DNA of 64,000 nucleotides from Cellulomonas fimi (GTDB lineage Bacteria; Actinomycetota; Actinomycetes; Actinomycetales; Cellulomonadaceae): assembly GCF_028583725.1 (NCBI RefSeq), contig NZ_CP110680.1, positions 3,906,001 through 3,970,000 on the forward strand. The letters run 5' to 3'. Positions 32,785 through 42,027 of the stretch are shown here, piece after piece; the stretch's first letter is position 1; each line of letters opens with the position of its first letter. The notes beneath the pieces were generated by a model. The model did no database searches. It was given only the letters and a program-made list of their open reading frames with translations, and had not been told where the DNA came from. The translations under genes were made by a program, and so were the position numbers.

Positions 32785-35610
32785 CTAGGCCCCCGCCCCT
32801 CCGGCCTCGGACGACTGCGGCGCGAGGTCCTCGACGACCGCCAGGGTCGCCGGGCTCATGGCGTGGACACCGGCCGCGCGCAGGGTCGCCGCGAGGTCGC
32901 CCGCCGCCTGCCGGACCGCGTCGGGCCCGCCGACGAGCGACGCGGCACGCATGAGGTCGCGCCACAGCAGCTCCTCGGTCGGCGCGAGGCGCAGCCCCGC
33001 CCAGGCGGCGGCCTGTGCGGCGCCCGGGTCGTCGTCGTGGTGGCACAGCAGCACGAGCCGGTGCACGGCGTCGACCAGCAGGGCCCGCGACGCCCGCTCG
33101 AGCCGCACACGCGCCAGCCACGCGTAGCGCCCCGGGGGCCGCACCGACAGCACCGTGCCGCTCGCGAGGTCGAGGGCGGCGGCGAGGTCCGCGCGCTCGG
33201 CCTGCGGGCTCGCCGCACCGCGGGACCGTGCGAGCAGGGTCGTGACGACGTCCCAGTCGACGACCACCTCGGGTCCGAGCGCGACGCGGCCGTCCGCACC
33301 GCGGAGCAGCCGGGGACGTCCGGTCGCGTCGGTGCCGAGCCAGCGGACCGCCCGCTCGAGCGTGCCCTCGCGCACCTCGGCGGTCACCCCGCCGGGCCAC
33401 AGCGCGGCGGCGAGCACGTTCGCGTGGACGCCCTCGGGGTGCAGCGCCAGGAAGACGACGAGCTCGGTCAGCAGCGCGCGCCGGCTCTCCTCGACGACGC
33501 CGGGGCTCTCGACCCGGGGCTCGCCCAGCACCAGGACGCGCACGGGTGCCGCCGCGAGGTCGGCCGGGGTCCGCGGCCGCAGCGGCGCGGCGACGTCGGG
33601 CCGGTCCACGGCCCCTTCGTGCGCGACCGCGCCGTGCCGCGCGTCGAGGGCCGGGGCGGGCTCGGGCACCTCGGTGAACAGCTCGCCGAGGGCCGCCACC
33701 TGCCGCGACGTGAGGCGGTTGGACTGCACGTCGACGCCCAGCAGCCGGGCGACGAGCCGACCGTCGGGCTGCGCGACGAGCTGCCAGCGCGCGCCGGGCA
33801 GGTCGCCGACGCACACGACGCCGAGCGGCGACCGGCGGTCCGTCGTGGCGACCGCGACGACCTGCTCGGCGAGCGCACCGGTCGGCGCCGCGCCGAGCAC
33901 GAGGTACTCGGGCACCCACGCCGTCGCACCGTCCGGCCGCACCCGCCCGGACAGCACGTCGCCGTCGTGCGTGCCCGCGCGGCGACCGTCGAGCCGGTCC
34001 AGCACGTCGGACGCGGACGCGGCGCGCGCGTACCGGCCGCCAGGCAGCGCGTCGAGGCCGTCGGGCAGGTCGACGCCCGTGACCCGCAGCCCGTCGGACC
34101 AACGGTTCGTCGCGAGCTCGGCCGCGAGCGCGGTCGCCACCTCGCGCGCCACCTGCGGGTCGCCGACGACGCTCACGGGTCCCTGCGCGCTCTCGAGGTC
34201 CAGCAGGACGTCCCGGCCCTGCGTGTCCCGGCCCAGCGAGACCAGCCCGGGGAACGGGGCCGGACCGCCGGCCTGCGCCGCGTCGACGTCGTCCGCGGCG
34301 AGCCGCCACGTCGAGCCGTCCGCCGCCGCCTGCCAGGGCGCCGGCGCGCCGGGCGTCGACGGGGACAGCCGCAGCTCGAGCGCGTCGTCGGAGACGACGG
34401 CGGCGACGACACCGGGCAGGGGTCGACCGGCCTCGCGGTGGGCGGCCGCGAGCTGGCGCAGCCCACGGTCGAGCAGCAGCGCACGGCGCGGGTCGGCACC
34501 GACGCGCAGCGCGACCTCGAGCTCGACGGCGTCGTCCGACGGCTCCCCCGTGCGGTGGCGGCGGCGCAGCCGGTCCAGCGCGGCGAGCAGCCCGACGGCG
34601 AGCAGTCCGCCGCCCACGAGGAGCGCGGTGCTCGACGTCGACGCGTGCACGGCGTCCGCGACGGGCGGGGCCTGCGCGTCGTCGGCCGCGGGCGCGTGCT
34701 CGGCCGGCGGCGCGGGCGCGACGGGAGCGGGGGCCTCGGGCGCGGGCGCGACGGGGGTGACCACGGCGGTGACGCGCTCGACACCGGTCGCGTCCTCCGG
34801 CATGACCAGCAGCCAGTTCGGGTAGATGAGCCGCTCGAGCGTGAGCTCGTGACCGTCGGGCTGGTCGCGTCCCTTGTTGAGCTCGAACACCTCGCTGTAC
34901 CGGCGGCCGTCGCCGAGGGTCCGCTCGGCGATGTCCCAGAGGTTGTCGTGGTAGCGCCCGTCGGGCACCTTGACCACGTACACCCGCTGGCCGAGGAGCT
35001 CGGCGCCCTCTTCGGGGCTGAGCTGGACGTCGCCGAGCCAGTACGTCGTCTCGCCCTGCGCGGCCTCGGCCTCGGCGGGCGCTTCGGTGACGGCCGCGAC
35101 CGCCGCGACCTCACCGGCGACGGCGGGCGCCGAGATCGCGACACCGACGTCGCTGTGCGCGGGCGAGTGCGGCGCCACGGCGGCGGACGCCTGACCGGCC
35201 GCGGTCGCCAGGAGCAGGACCGAGACGACGAGCGTGCGGGCCAGCCGCTGGCTCGGCCCGGCGAGCGGCACGCGCGCGGGCAGCCCGACGCCCGAGAGCG
35301 CGGAGCGCAGCTCGACCGCGGTGCAGATCGTGAACTGGAGCCAGGCGAGCCAGACGATCCACACGAGCACCGCGAGGAGCTGCTCGACGCCGATGGTGCC
35401 CGTGAGCGCGTCCAGCGACGGCAGCGAGCGCGGGATCGCCGGCGCGGCGTCGAGCGCCAGCAGCCCGGCGGGCACCCCGACGACGAGCAGGAGCAGCAGC
35501 ACGGCGGACAGGACAGACGACGCGACGCGGCGCGGACGCTGCTCGACGTCCGCCTGGAGGAACCTGCCCGGCCCGGTCTCGCGGTCCGACCGCAGCTCGG
35601 TCTCGTTCAC
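32785..35610 (-). CDS. LysM and BTAD domain protein of the Tad locus
   Basis: 941 aa. Two or three N-terminal hydrophobic helices (about 25-135) precede a LysM-like segment (VYVVKVPDGRYHDNLWDIAE, about 215-240). A Pro/Ala stretch and a further helix follow, then a large cytoplasmic region. The last 250 residues contain an SARP-like winged helix and BTAD (VVFLALHPEGVHANVLAAAL). Proteins of this make-up occur at the end of actinobacterial Tad clusters; whether they regulate or scaffold the pilus is not settled. The start overlaps the TadG-like gene (GTGA), with GGGGGAG upstream. Confidence 0.82.
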   Translation of the reverse strand: MNETELRSDRETGPGRFLQADVEQRPRRVASSVLSAVLLLLLVVGVPAGLLALDAAPAIPRSLPSLDALTGTIGVEQLLAVLVWIVWLAWLQFTICTAVELRSALSGVGLPARVPLAGPSQRLARTLVVSVLLLATAAGQASAAVAPHSPAHSDVGVAISAPAVAGEVAAVAAVTEAPAEAEAAQGETTYWLGDVQLSPEEGAELLGQRVYVVKVPDGRYHDNLWDIAERTLGDGRRYSEVFELNKGRDQPDGHELTLERLIYPNWLLVMPEDATGVERVTAVVTPVAPAPEAPAPVAPAPPAEHAPAADDAQAPPVADAVHASTSSTALLVGGGLLAVGLLAALDRLRRRHRTGEPSDDAVELEVALRVGADPRRALLLDRGLRQLAAAHREAGRPLPGVVAAVVSDDALELRLSPSTPGAPAPWQAAADGSTWRLAADDVDAAQAGGPAPFPGLVSLGRDTQGRDVLLDLESAQGPVSVVGDPQVAREVATALAAELATNRWSDGLRVTGVDLPDGLDALPGGRYARAASASDVLDRLDGRRAGTHDGDVLSGRVRPDGATAWVPEYLVLGAAPTGALAEQVVAVATTDRRSPLGVVCVGDLPGARWQLVAQPDGRLVARLLGVDVQSNRLTSRQVAALGELFTEVPEPAPALDARHGAVAHEGAVDRPDVAAPLRPRTPADLAAAPVRVLVLGEPRVESPGVVEESRRALLTELVVFLALHPEGVHANVLAAALWPGGVTAEVREGTLERAVRWLGTDATGRPRLLRGADGRVALGPEVVVDWDVVTTLLARSRGAASPQAERADLAAALDLASGTVLSVRPPGRYAWLARVRLERASRALLVDAVHRLVLLCHHDDDPGAAQAAAWAGLRLAPTEELLWRDLMRAASLVGGPDAVRQAAGDLAATLRAAGVHAMSPATLAVVEDLAPQSSEAGGAGA

Positions 35611-36065
35611 GGTGCTCCCCCGATCTCGGTGACGATCCCGACCGCCGCGCGCGCGGTCGCGCTGCCCTCGACGGTGAACGTGTCGACCCCCGCCAGCTGC
35701 AGCAGGACCGTCGGCACGACGTCCTCGACCTCGACGGTGACCTCGTCCTGCGCCGCGGTCACCGTCATGCGCCCGGGTGCGTACCCACGCACGGACAGGA
35801 AGTCGACGGCCGCGTCGCGTGCGGCGCCCGGGTCGATCCGCGCCTCGCCCGTCGCGCGCAGGTGGGCGACGTCGAGCTGGTTGGCCGCGGCGCGCGCCGC
35901 CTGCTCCGCGTCGTCGACGATCGCGACGCGCGCGTTGACGGCCCGGCCGCCGTCCGCGACGAGGCCGACCACGGCGAACAGGACGAGCACGATCCCGATC
36001 ACGAAGACGGAGGCCGACCCCTCGTCGGCCCGGGGTCGGGGCGGGCGGCGGTCGCGCACGGTCAT
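35607..36065 (-). CDS. TadG-like pilus-associated protein
   Basis: 152 aa. An N-terminal type III-like segment (DEGSASVFVIGIVLVLFAVV) resembles pseudopilin leaders, but the residue at +5 is Phe rather than Glu. The exported part (about 40-152) is beta-rich and lacks the VWA domain of full-length TadG. It is the last of the pseudopilin-type genes and overlaps its neighbours on both sides by 4 nt. Confidence 0.75.
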   Translation of the reverse strand: MTVRDRRPPRPRADEGSASVFVIGIVLVLFAVVGLVADGGRAVNARVAIVDDAEQAARAAANQLDVAHLRATGEARIDPGAARDAAVDFLSVRGYAPGRMTVTAAQDEVTVEVEDVVPTVLLQLAGVDTFTVEGSATARAAVGIVTEIGGAP

Positions 36066-36460
36066 GCTCCTGTCCTGCGGTACCGGTCCACGGGCGCGGC
36101 CGACGACGCCTCGACCTCGACCGTCCCGGGGAGCCCGAGCATGCCGAGGTCCGACCAGGACACGGTGCAGGCGACGTCGACGCGGACCACCTCCCCGGCC
36201 GCGAACGTGCCGCCGAGGTCGACGGGGTCGCACGTGAGCGACGCCGGGGTGCCGGCGGCGGCGGTCGCCCGCGCGGCCGCGAGCGCGCTCGCGCCGTCCC
36301 GCTCGAGCGTCGCGGCGCGCACCGCCTCCCGCGCGATCGCCTCCGCCTCACCCTCGGCGGACACGTACCGCCCGGCGGCGACGACGAGCAGCGCCACGAG
36401 CAGCAGCACGGGCACGAGCACGACGACCTCGACGGCCATCGAGCCGCGGTCGTCCCGCAC
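36062..36460 (-). CDS. TadE-type pseudopilin 2
   Basis: 132 aa. The leader DDRGSMAVEVVVLVPVLLLV fits prepilin peptidase processing: cleavage after the Gly would leave Glu at +5. A short exported domain follows with two Cys in CDPVDL and DVACTV that could pair. GGAGG before GTG 36460 supports this start; a GTG at 36511 overlapping the preceding gene is an alternative. It probably initiates or caps the Tad fibre. Confidence 0.78.
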   Translation of the reverse strand: MRDDRGSMAVEVVVLVPVLLLVALLVVAAGRYVSAEGEAEAIAREAVRAATLERDGASALAAARATAAAGTPASLTCDPVDLGGTFAAGEVVRVDVACTVSWSDLGMLGLPGTVEVEASSAAPVDRYRRTGA

Positions 36461-36507
36461 GGTCCGTCCTCCCACCGGGGGCCGCCTGCGTCCGTCCGCC
36501 GGGCGCG

Positions 36508-36942
36508 TCACTGGTCCGCCCGGAACCGCTCGACGGGACCCTGGACGACGGCGCTCACCCGCGGCGCCAGGCCCTGCACGATCTCCTTCGAGCGGGCCGA
36601 GACCTCGACCCGCACGGAGTCGGGGGTCGGCCGGCTGATCTCGACGTCGAGGTCCAGCAGGTTCGGGCCGCCGATCAGCTCCGCGAACTCGACCGCGCGA
36701 GCGCGGGCGGCCGTCTCCGACTCGGGCGTGCCGCCGCCGGTCCGCACGACGCGCGCGGTCTCGCGCGCGACGGCCCCGACGAGCTGGTTGCCGTGCCACG
36801 TCAGCGCGAACTGCACGGTCACGAGGATCACGAGCATGAGCAGGGGCGTGTAGACGGCGAGCTCGATCGAGCTCGCGCCACGGTCGCCCCCGCCGCCCGC
36901 GTGCAGCCGTCGGCGGATCGGGGTGGGGAGCGGAGCGGTCAC
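36508..36942 (-). CDS. TadE-type pseudopilin 1
   Basis: 144 aa. The leader DRGASSIELAVYTPLLMLVI has Glu at +5 after the predicted Gly cleavage site, a hydrophobic helix and a small alpha/beta exported domain. It starts at GTG 36942, overlapping the pilin gene by 4 nt. It lacks Cys in the mature part. Confidence 0.82.
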   Translation of the reverse strand: MTAPLPTPIRRRLHAGGGGDRGASSIELAVYTPLLMLVILVTVQFALTWHGNQLVGAVARETARVVRTGGGTPESETAARARAVEFAELIGGPNLLDLDVEISRPTPDSVRVEVSARSKEIVQGLAPRVSAVVQGPVERFRADQ

Positions 36943-37163
36943 GGTCCGCCCGGGGCGTCGGGCATCTCGATCGACTCCGCGGCGTCGTTCGCGAGGTTGT
37001 AGATCACCGTGCCGACCACGCCCGCGAGCAGCACGAGGACGCCGGTGATGATGACCCACTCGATGACGGACGCGCCGGCGTCCTCCGCGAGGCGGGCGCG
37101 CTGGTAGCGGCGTCGCAGCTCCATGACGAGGTAGTCGACGACTCCCCTGTGGGGAAAGGTCAT
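36939..37163 (-). CDS. Flp-type pilin subunit
   Basis: 74 aa. The N-terminal cytoplasmic part is basic (RRRYQRARLAEDAG); the mature part begins ASVIEWVIITGVLVLLAGVV, with Glu at +5, the hallmark of type IVb pilins. The remainder is only about 20 residues, so it is a very small fibre subunit. ATG 37163 has AAAGGA 10 nt upstream; a later ATG (37124) is possible. It lies between tadC and the pseudopilin genes. No prepilin peptidase gene is visible in the window. Confidence 0.82.
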   Translation of the reverse strand: MTFPHRGVVDYLVMELRRRYQRARLAEDAGASVIEWVIITGVLVLLAGVVGTVIYNLANDAAESIEMPDAPGGP

Positions 37164-37232
37164 GTCAGCACCGTCCTTTGTCGAGTGTCCGTCTCGTGCG
37201 GTCGTGGCCCGTCCGCTCGTGCCGTGGGCGGG

Positions 37233-38153
37233 TCACGTCTGGCCCATCACGCTCTGCAGCGCCGGGTAGAGGAGGAAGACGAGGAAGCCGACGGCCAGCA
37301 GGAGCTGCGCGACGAGCATCGACTCGGAGCTCTCGCCCGCCTTGCCCTCGGCCTCCGCGAGCTCCCGTCGGCGCATCGAGCCCGCGCGCGCCGCGAGCGA
37401 GTCGCGCACCTTCGCGCCGTCCTCGGCGACGAGCGCGAGCGCGGCGGCGAGGTCCCGCAGCTCGTCGACGCGCAGCTCCGTGCCGAGCCCGCCCAGCGCG
37501 GACCACGGCGTCTCGCCGCGCAGCCGCGCACCGCCGAGCGCGTCCCGGATCCGCACCATCGCCCACCCGTCGCTGAGCTCGGACGCGCCCTGCAGCGCCT
37601 CGGGGACGCCGCGGCCGGCCGCGAGGCTCATCGAGACGAGGTCGAGGAACGACCCGACGACGTGCCGGAAGTCGCGGCGCCGTGCGGCGGCCTGCGACCT
37701 CACCGCGAGCCACGGGACCGCCGCGGCGCCGACGCCGACGAGGAGCGAGACGAGCAGCGGCACGGACAGGTTGACGTCCACGTGCAGCGCCACGAGCACC
37801 GCACCCACGACGAGCGGGGCGAGGAAGCCCCCGACGAACGCGAGCACCGTGCGCGCGAGGAACGCGTCGAGCGTGAGTCCCGTCATGGCGAGGTCCGCGC
37901 GGAGGGCGTCCAGCGGCAGGCCGGTCGCCGTCACGCGGCGTGCAGCCTCGCGGCCGAGGGCGAGCTGCCAGCGCGCCCCCTCCCCGGCCTTCGGGTCCAC
38001 GCCCACCGCACGCGCGTACGCGCGGCTCTGGCGCCGCTCCTCGTCGAGCCGGGCGAGCGCGCTGCCGGCGTGCGTCGGCGGGGGTGCGAGCACGACGACG
38101 AGCAGGAGCACACCGAGGCCGACGACGGCCCCCGCGAGGAGCACGAGCGTCAC
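37233..38153 (-). CDS. tadC: Tad pilus inner-membrane platform protein TadC
   Basis: 306 aa. A GspF/T2SSF-type domain with helices near the N-terminus, about residue 95-150 and at the C-terminus (LLLAVGFLVFLLYPALQSVM). The conserved FLDLVSMSLAAGRGVPEALQ motif lies about residue 165. Together with TadB it anchors the TadA motor. It overlaps tadB by 4 nt (GTGA). Confidence 0.9.
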   Translation of the reverse strand: MTLVLLAGAVVGLGVLLLVVVLAPPPTHAGSALARLDEERRQSRAYARAVGVDPKAGEGARWQLALGREAARRVTATGLPLDALRADLAMTGLTLDAFLARTVLAFVGGFLAPLVVGAVLVALHVDVNLSVPLLVSLLVGVGAAAVPWLAVRSQAAARRRDFRHVVGSFLDLVSMSLAAGRGVPEALQGASELSDGWAMVRIRDALGGARLRGETPWSALGGLGTELRVDELRDLAAALALVAEDGAKVRDSLAARAGSMRRRELAEAEGKAGESSESMLVAQLLLAVGFLVFLLYPALQSVMGQT

Positions 38154-39046
38154 GACGCACCCCCCACCGGCGTCTTCGCGTCGACCTGCGGCTGACCGTG
38201 GCGGTCGGACGTCGCGACGAGGAAGCGGGCCGGGACGTCGACCCCCGAGAGGCGCTTCATCCACCAGAACCCGGCGGCGAAGAGCGCGATGACGACCACG
38301 AGCACCGCCTGCCCGGTCGGGGTGCCGTACGGCGCGACGTACGTCGGGTTCAGGATCGCGAGGCCGAAGATCATGAGCAGCGAGAAGCCCATGACGATCT
38401 GCGCGGACCGGCGCGTCGAGGACCGGCCCGCCGACACGCGCTGACGCATGTCGAGCTCGGCGCGCGCGGACTCCGACACCGACGTGAGCACCTGCCGCAG
38501 ACCCGGGCCGCGCAGGCGCGAGTTGAGGATCAGCGCCGCGACGACGAGGTCGGCGCTCGGGTCGTCCAGGTCGTCCGCGAACCGCTGGAGCGCCGTGCCG
38601 AGCGGCACCCGGACACGCAGCCGGTCGACGAGCATGCGCAGCTGCGGCTGGATGGTCGGCGACGCCGCGTAGACGGTCGCGGGGATCGCCTGCTCGAGGC
38701 CGACCGCACCGGCGATCGTGTCGCGCAGCGACTCGGCCCACGACGCGAGGCCCTCGAGGCGTGCCATCGCCTGCCGCTCCGCCTTCGCCCCGCCGAAGAG
38801 CGACGTCCACGACAGCACGAGCGCCGCGGCGGCGACGGCCGCGACGGGCCAGCGCGTCACGACGAGGACCACCACGGCCGCGACGGCCGCGAGGAGCGCA
38901 CGGCGCCCGAGCCGGTCGACGAGCGACGGGCCGCCGTGCACGACGCCCGCCTCCCGCGTCCGCGGTCGCAGCGACTCGACGAGCAGCGCGATCCCGAGGC
39001 CGACGACGGCCCCCGCGAGGACGATGAAGACGGTCGACGGCGCCAT
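38150..39046 (-). CDS. tadB: Tad pilus inner-membrane platform protein TadB
   Basis: 298 aa. Helices at the N-terminus (VFIVLAGAVVGLGIALLVES), about residue 50-75 and C-terminal. The T2SSF motif WAESLRDTIAGAVGLEQAIP is present about residue 104-123. It overlaps tadA by one base (TGATG). TadB and TadC are the paired membrane subunits usual for Tad machines. Confidence 0.9.
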   Translation of the reverse strand: MAPSTVFIVLAGAVVGLGIALLVESLRPRTREAGVVHGGPSLVDRLGRRALLAAVAAVVVLVVTRWPVAAVAAAALVLSWTSLFGGAKAERQAMARLEGLASWAESLRDTIAGAVGLEQAIPATVYAASPTIQPQLRMLVDRLRVRVPLGTALQRFADDLDDPSADLVVAALILNSRLRGPGLRQVLTSVSESARAELDMRQRVSAGRSSTRRSAQIVMGFSLLMIFGLAILNPTYVAPYGTPTGQAVLVVVIALFAAGFWWMKRLSGVDVPARFLVATSDRHGQPQVDAKTPVGGAS

Positions 39047-40356
39047 CACAGACCCCGCATCGCGTAGCCGGGCGAGTACCCCACGGCGACGAGCTCGTCG
39101 AGGCAGGCGATGGGCGCGGACGCGACCGCGACACCGTCCGGCCCGGGCGCGAAGACCTCGCTGGACAGCACGCGGCCGTCGATGCCGTTGACCTCGCGGA
39201 TGCTCGCGACGAACCGGCGCAGCCGCCCGCCGTGCAGGTAGTCGTTCTGCTTCTGCACGAACACGACGAAGTCGATCGCGCCGGCGATGAGCATCATCGT
39301 CGCCTCGACGGGCAGGCGTTCCTGCGACTGGATCGCGTACGTCGAGATGCGGTTGAACACCTCGATCGACGAGTTCGCGTGGATCGTCGACAGCGAGCCG
39401 TCGTTGCCCTGGCTCATCGCGTTGAGCATCGTGACGATCTCGTCGCCGAGCACCTCGCCGACGATGACCCGGCTGGGGTTCATGCGCAGGCTGCGGCGCA
39501 CGAGCTCCGCCATGCTGATCGCGCCGTTGCCCTCGGAGTTCGGCAGCCGCTCCTCGAACGCGACGACGTTCGGGTGCAGGTCGGGGAACTCCCCGAGGCC
39601 GAGCTCGAGCGCGCGCTCGACGGTGATGAGCCGCTCGTGCGGGCGGATCTCGTTGGCCAGCGCCCGGAGCATGGTCGTCTTCCCGGCGTTGGTCGCGCCC
39701 GCGATCATGATGTTCTTGCGCGCCGCGACGGCCGCCGACAGGAACGCCGCGACCTCGTTGGTCACCGAGCCGAGCCGCACGAGGTCGTCGAGGTGCACGC
39801 GCGACAGGCGCGCCCGCCGGATCGAGATCGAGGGGCGCGCGCAGACGTCCATGACCGCCGACATGCGGCTGCCGTCGGGCAGGCGGATGTCGAGCTGCGG
39901 GTTCGCCGAGTCGAACGGGCGGCTCGACAGGCCCGAGTACGCGCCGAGGATCTGGATGAGCTCGACGAGCTCGTCGTCGGAGTCCGCCACGGGCGGCATG
40001 CGCGCCTCGCGGCCGTCCGCGTACTGCACGAAGACGTTGTCGCACCCGTTGATGTCGACGTTCTCGACGTCGCGGTCGTCGAGCAGCGGCTGGAGGCGGC
40101 CGACGCCGTAGAGCGCGGCGTGGATGCCCGACGCGAGCTCGCTCTCCTCGACCGGCGACGGCGGCGTGCGACCCGCGGCGATCTCGGCCCGCGCGTACGC
40201 GTCGAGCACCCGGTTGACGACGGCCCGCGCGAACTGCCGCTCGTCCTGCCCGGACATCTGCGCCACGCCCGCCGCGGCGTCGTCGCGACGCTGCCGCGCG
40301 AGGACGTCCGCGACCTCCTCGCGGAGCCGGCGCACCAGCGCCTGGTCGACCGCCAC
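39046..40356 (-). CDS. tadA: Tad pilus secretion ATPase TadA/CpaF
   Basis: 436 aa. Walker A is GATNAGKTTML (about residue 220), with the CpaF-specific ISIRRARL and DLHPNVVAFEERLPNSEG blocks. The His box MSQGNDGSLSTIHANS (about 315) is typical of secretion ATPases. It powers pilin polymerisation. GTG 40356 follows GAGGGGG and lies 10 nt after the TadZ-like gene. All catalytic motifs are intact. Confidence 0.94.
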   Translation of the reverse strand: MAVDQALVRRLREEVADVLARQRRDDAAAGVAQMSGQDERQFARAVVNRVLDAYARAEIAAGRTPPSPVEESELASGIHAALYGVGRLQPLLDDRDVENVDINGCDNVFVQYADGREARMPPVADSDDELVELIQILGAYSGLSSRPFDSANPQLDIRLPDGSRMSAVMDVCARPSISIRRARLSRVHLDDLVRLGSVTNEVAAFLSAAVAARKNIMIAGATNAGKTTMLRALANEIRPHERLITVERALELGLGEFPDLHPNVVAFEERLPNSEGNGAISMAELVRRSLRMNPSRVIVGEVLGDEIVTMLNAMSQGNDGSLSTIHANSSIEVFNRISTYAIQSQERLPVEATMMLIAGAIDFVVFVQKQNDYLHGGRLRRFVASIREVNGIDGRVLSSEVFAPGPDGVAVASAPIACLDELVAVGYSPGYAMRGL

Positions 40357-40366
40357 GCGCGCCCCC

Positions 40367-41149
40367 TCAGATCCCGGCCCGCACGGCGCCCTGCGACGCG
40401 GCGAGGTCGGACACGGGTGCGACGAGCTGACGGACGGACCGCACGAGCAGCGAGCGCTCGACGCCGCGGTCGAGACGGCCGGCGACGACGTCGGCGGCGC
40501 GCTGGTCCTCGGCGACCTGCCCGACGACGGTCACGGGCAGCCCCTCGTGCGCGAGGAGCTGCGCGAGCTCGGTGAGCGACCGGCGGTCCCGGCTGTCCGC
40601 GACGAGCGCGACGCCGAGGGCGGGCATCCGGCGGGTCGAGGTCGCGCGCATCTGGGCGAGCCAGCGCAGCCGCTCGCGCAGGTGCGCGTACGACTCCAGG
40701 CGCGGGCGCGCGAGCAGCACGAGCACGTCGGCCGCCGCGACGACGGGCATCACGGGACTGCCGGCGTGCACCCGCCCGCAGTCGACGACGACGTCCCGCG
40801 TCGGGTGGTGCGCCAACGCCGCCGCGAGCGCCGGCACCGCCGGCGCGATCCCCGTCATCTGCTCGGGGCTGGTCACGCCGCACAGCACGTCGAGTCCGCC
40901 CTCGATCTGCTGCAGGTGGTCGTCGAGGCTGTCGTTCGCGAGCCCGCGACGCGCGTCGGCCGCGAGCGACAGGATCCCGCGCTCGGGGTCGAGCGGCCCG
41001 CGCGCGGCCGTCCGGCCCAGCAGCGACACGTCCCCGCCGGCGGGGTCGGCGTCGGCGAGCACCACGTCCGAGGGCCACACGCCGGCGAGGACGCGCGCGG
41101 TCGTGCTGACCCCGGGCGAGCCCTTCGCGGAGCCGATCGCGACGAGCAC
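40367..41149 (-). CDS. TadZ/CpaE-like P-loop protein
   Basis: 260 aa. MinD/ParA-like fold beginning MLVAIGSAKGSPGVSTTARV; the Walker A has Ser in place of the second Lys (GSPGVSTT), so ATP binding may be altered, as in several TadZ proteins. It also has DADPAGGDVS and VVDCGRV. It places the pilus machine at the pole or elsewhere in the cell. It lies between the CpaB-like gene (2 nt) and tadA (10 nt). GTG start. Confidence 0.8.
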   Translation of the reverse strand: MLVAIGSAKGSPGVSTTARVLAGVWPSDVVLADADPAGGDVSLLGRTAARGPLDPERGILSLAADARRGLANDSLDDHLQQIEGGLDVLCGVTSPEQMTGIAPAVPALAAALAHHPTRDVVVDCGRVHAGSPVMPVVAAADVLVLLARPRLESYAHLRERLRWLAQMRATSTRRMPALGVALVADSRDRRSLTELAQLLAHEGLPVTVVGQVAEDQRAADVVAGRLDRGVERSLLVRSVRQLVAPVSDLAASQGAVRAGI

Positions 41150-41151
41150 GG

Positions 41152-41874
41152 TCAGCCCCCCTGACCGACGACCGGCGTCCCGCGGCTCACGAGGACGGCC
41201 GAGAGCGACGCCTCGGCGGCCGCCGCGGCCAGCTCGGCGCCGTCCGACTCGTCGACGATGAACGTCGCGGTCACCTGACCGCCGTTGGCGCCCTCCGTCG
41301 GGGTGGTCGCCGAGCTCACGAGCGCGTCGGCCACGAGCACGGTGCCCTTGCCGTCGGCGACCCGGACGAGCTGGACGACGTCCCCCGCGACCAGACCCGA
41401 CGCGGGCGCGCGCCCCTCCTCGAACGACGCACCGACCGCGACCTTGCCGTCCTGCAGCGTGCGGGTCGTGGTGAGCATCGACGTGTCGACGAGCTGGCCC
41501 TTCGTGACGGCGATGCGCGCGAACTGGCCGACGACGAGCTCCTGCTGCGACGCGGGCACCAGGAGGGTGCCCTCGGACGCGACGGGCGTGGTGGCGAGCG
41601 CGTCGGCGGTGATCTCCTCGCCGACCGCGATGTCCCGGGCCGCGACCAGCACGGGGACGCGCTCGTCGGCGCGCAGGGCGAGCAGCCCGGCCGCCGCGGC
41701 ACCGCCCACGATGAGGAGCACCGCGAACGCCGCGAGCAGCGGGCGCCGCTCGCGCGGCGCGTGCGGGAGCCGATCGGCGCGGACCGCACCGGCCGACCTC
41801 ATCCCGCGCTCGTCACGGGCGCGGCGGCGGTCCTGCGCGGCCACGCCCCCGGGCGTGCTCGTGTTCACCGTCAT
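41152..41874 (-). CDS. CpaB/RcpC-like SAF domain protein
   Basis: 240 aa. A basic N-terminus, a membrane helix (LLAAFAVLLIVGGAAAAGLL, about 45-65) and a SAF domain (VPVLVAARDIAVGEEITADA onward). The rest is a beta-rich exported region. It is the first gene of the leftward Tad operon. In bacteria with an outer membrane CpaB helps secretin assembly; the role in a monoderm is unclear. Divergent from the leader ORF and FHA gene. Confidence 0.85.
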   Translation of the reverse strand: MTVNTSTPGGVAAQDRRRARDERGMRSAGAVRADRLPHAPRERRPLLAAFAVLLIVGGAAAAGLLALRADERVPVLVAARDIAVGEEITADALATTPVASEGTLLVPASQQELVVGQFARIAVTKGQLVDTSMLTTTRTLQDGKVAVGASFEEGRAPASGLVAGDVVQLVRVADGKGTVLVADALVSSATTPTEGANGGQVTATFIVDESDGAELAAAAAEASLSAVLVSRGTPVVGQGG

Positions 41875-41924
41875 CGATGGGGGTCCAACCTCACGCTGCG
41901 AGCGGATCGTTCAAGGACTGCACG

Positions 41925-41930
41925 ACTATA
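41925..41930 (-). promoter_or_regulatory. candidate -10 of the Tad operon
   Basis: TATAGT on the minus strand, 50 nt before the CpaB-like start codon. It is one of the few AT-rich spots in the 153-nt divergent gap (41875-42027). The -35 is weak. On the plus strand, TACCAT at about 41992 may serve the leader ORF. Confidence 0.35.
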
Positions 41931-42027
41931 GGGGCAAATCGGACGGCCACGGTCGCGCCCGGTCGGGGTCTCGACCGGTCCCGGCGCGTCTACCATGGCC
42001 GCCGACCACAGCCCGAGGAGGCCTTCC

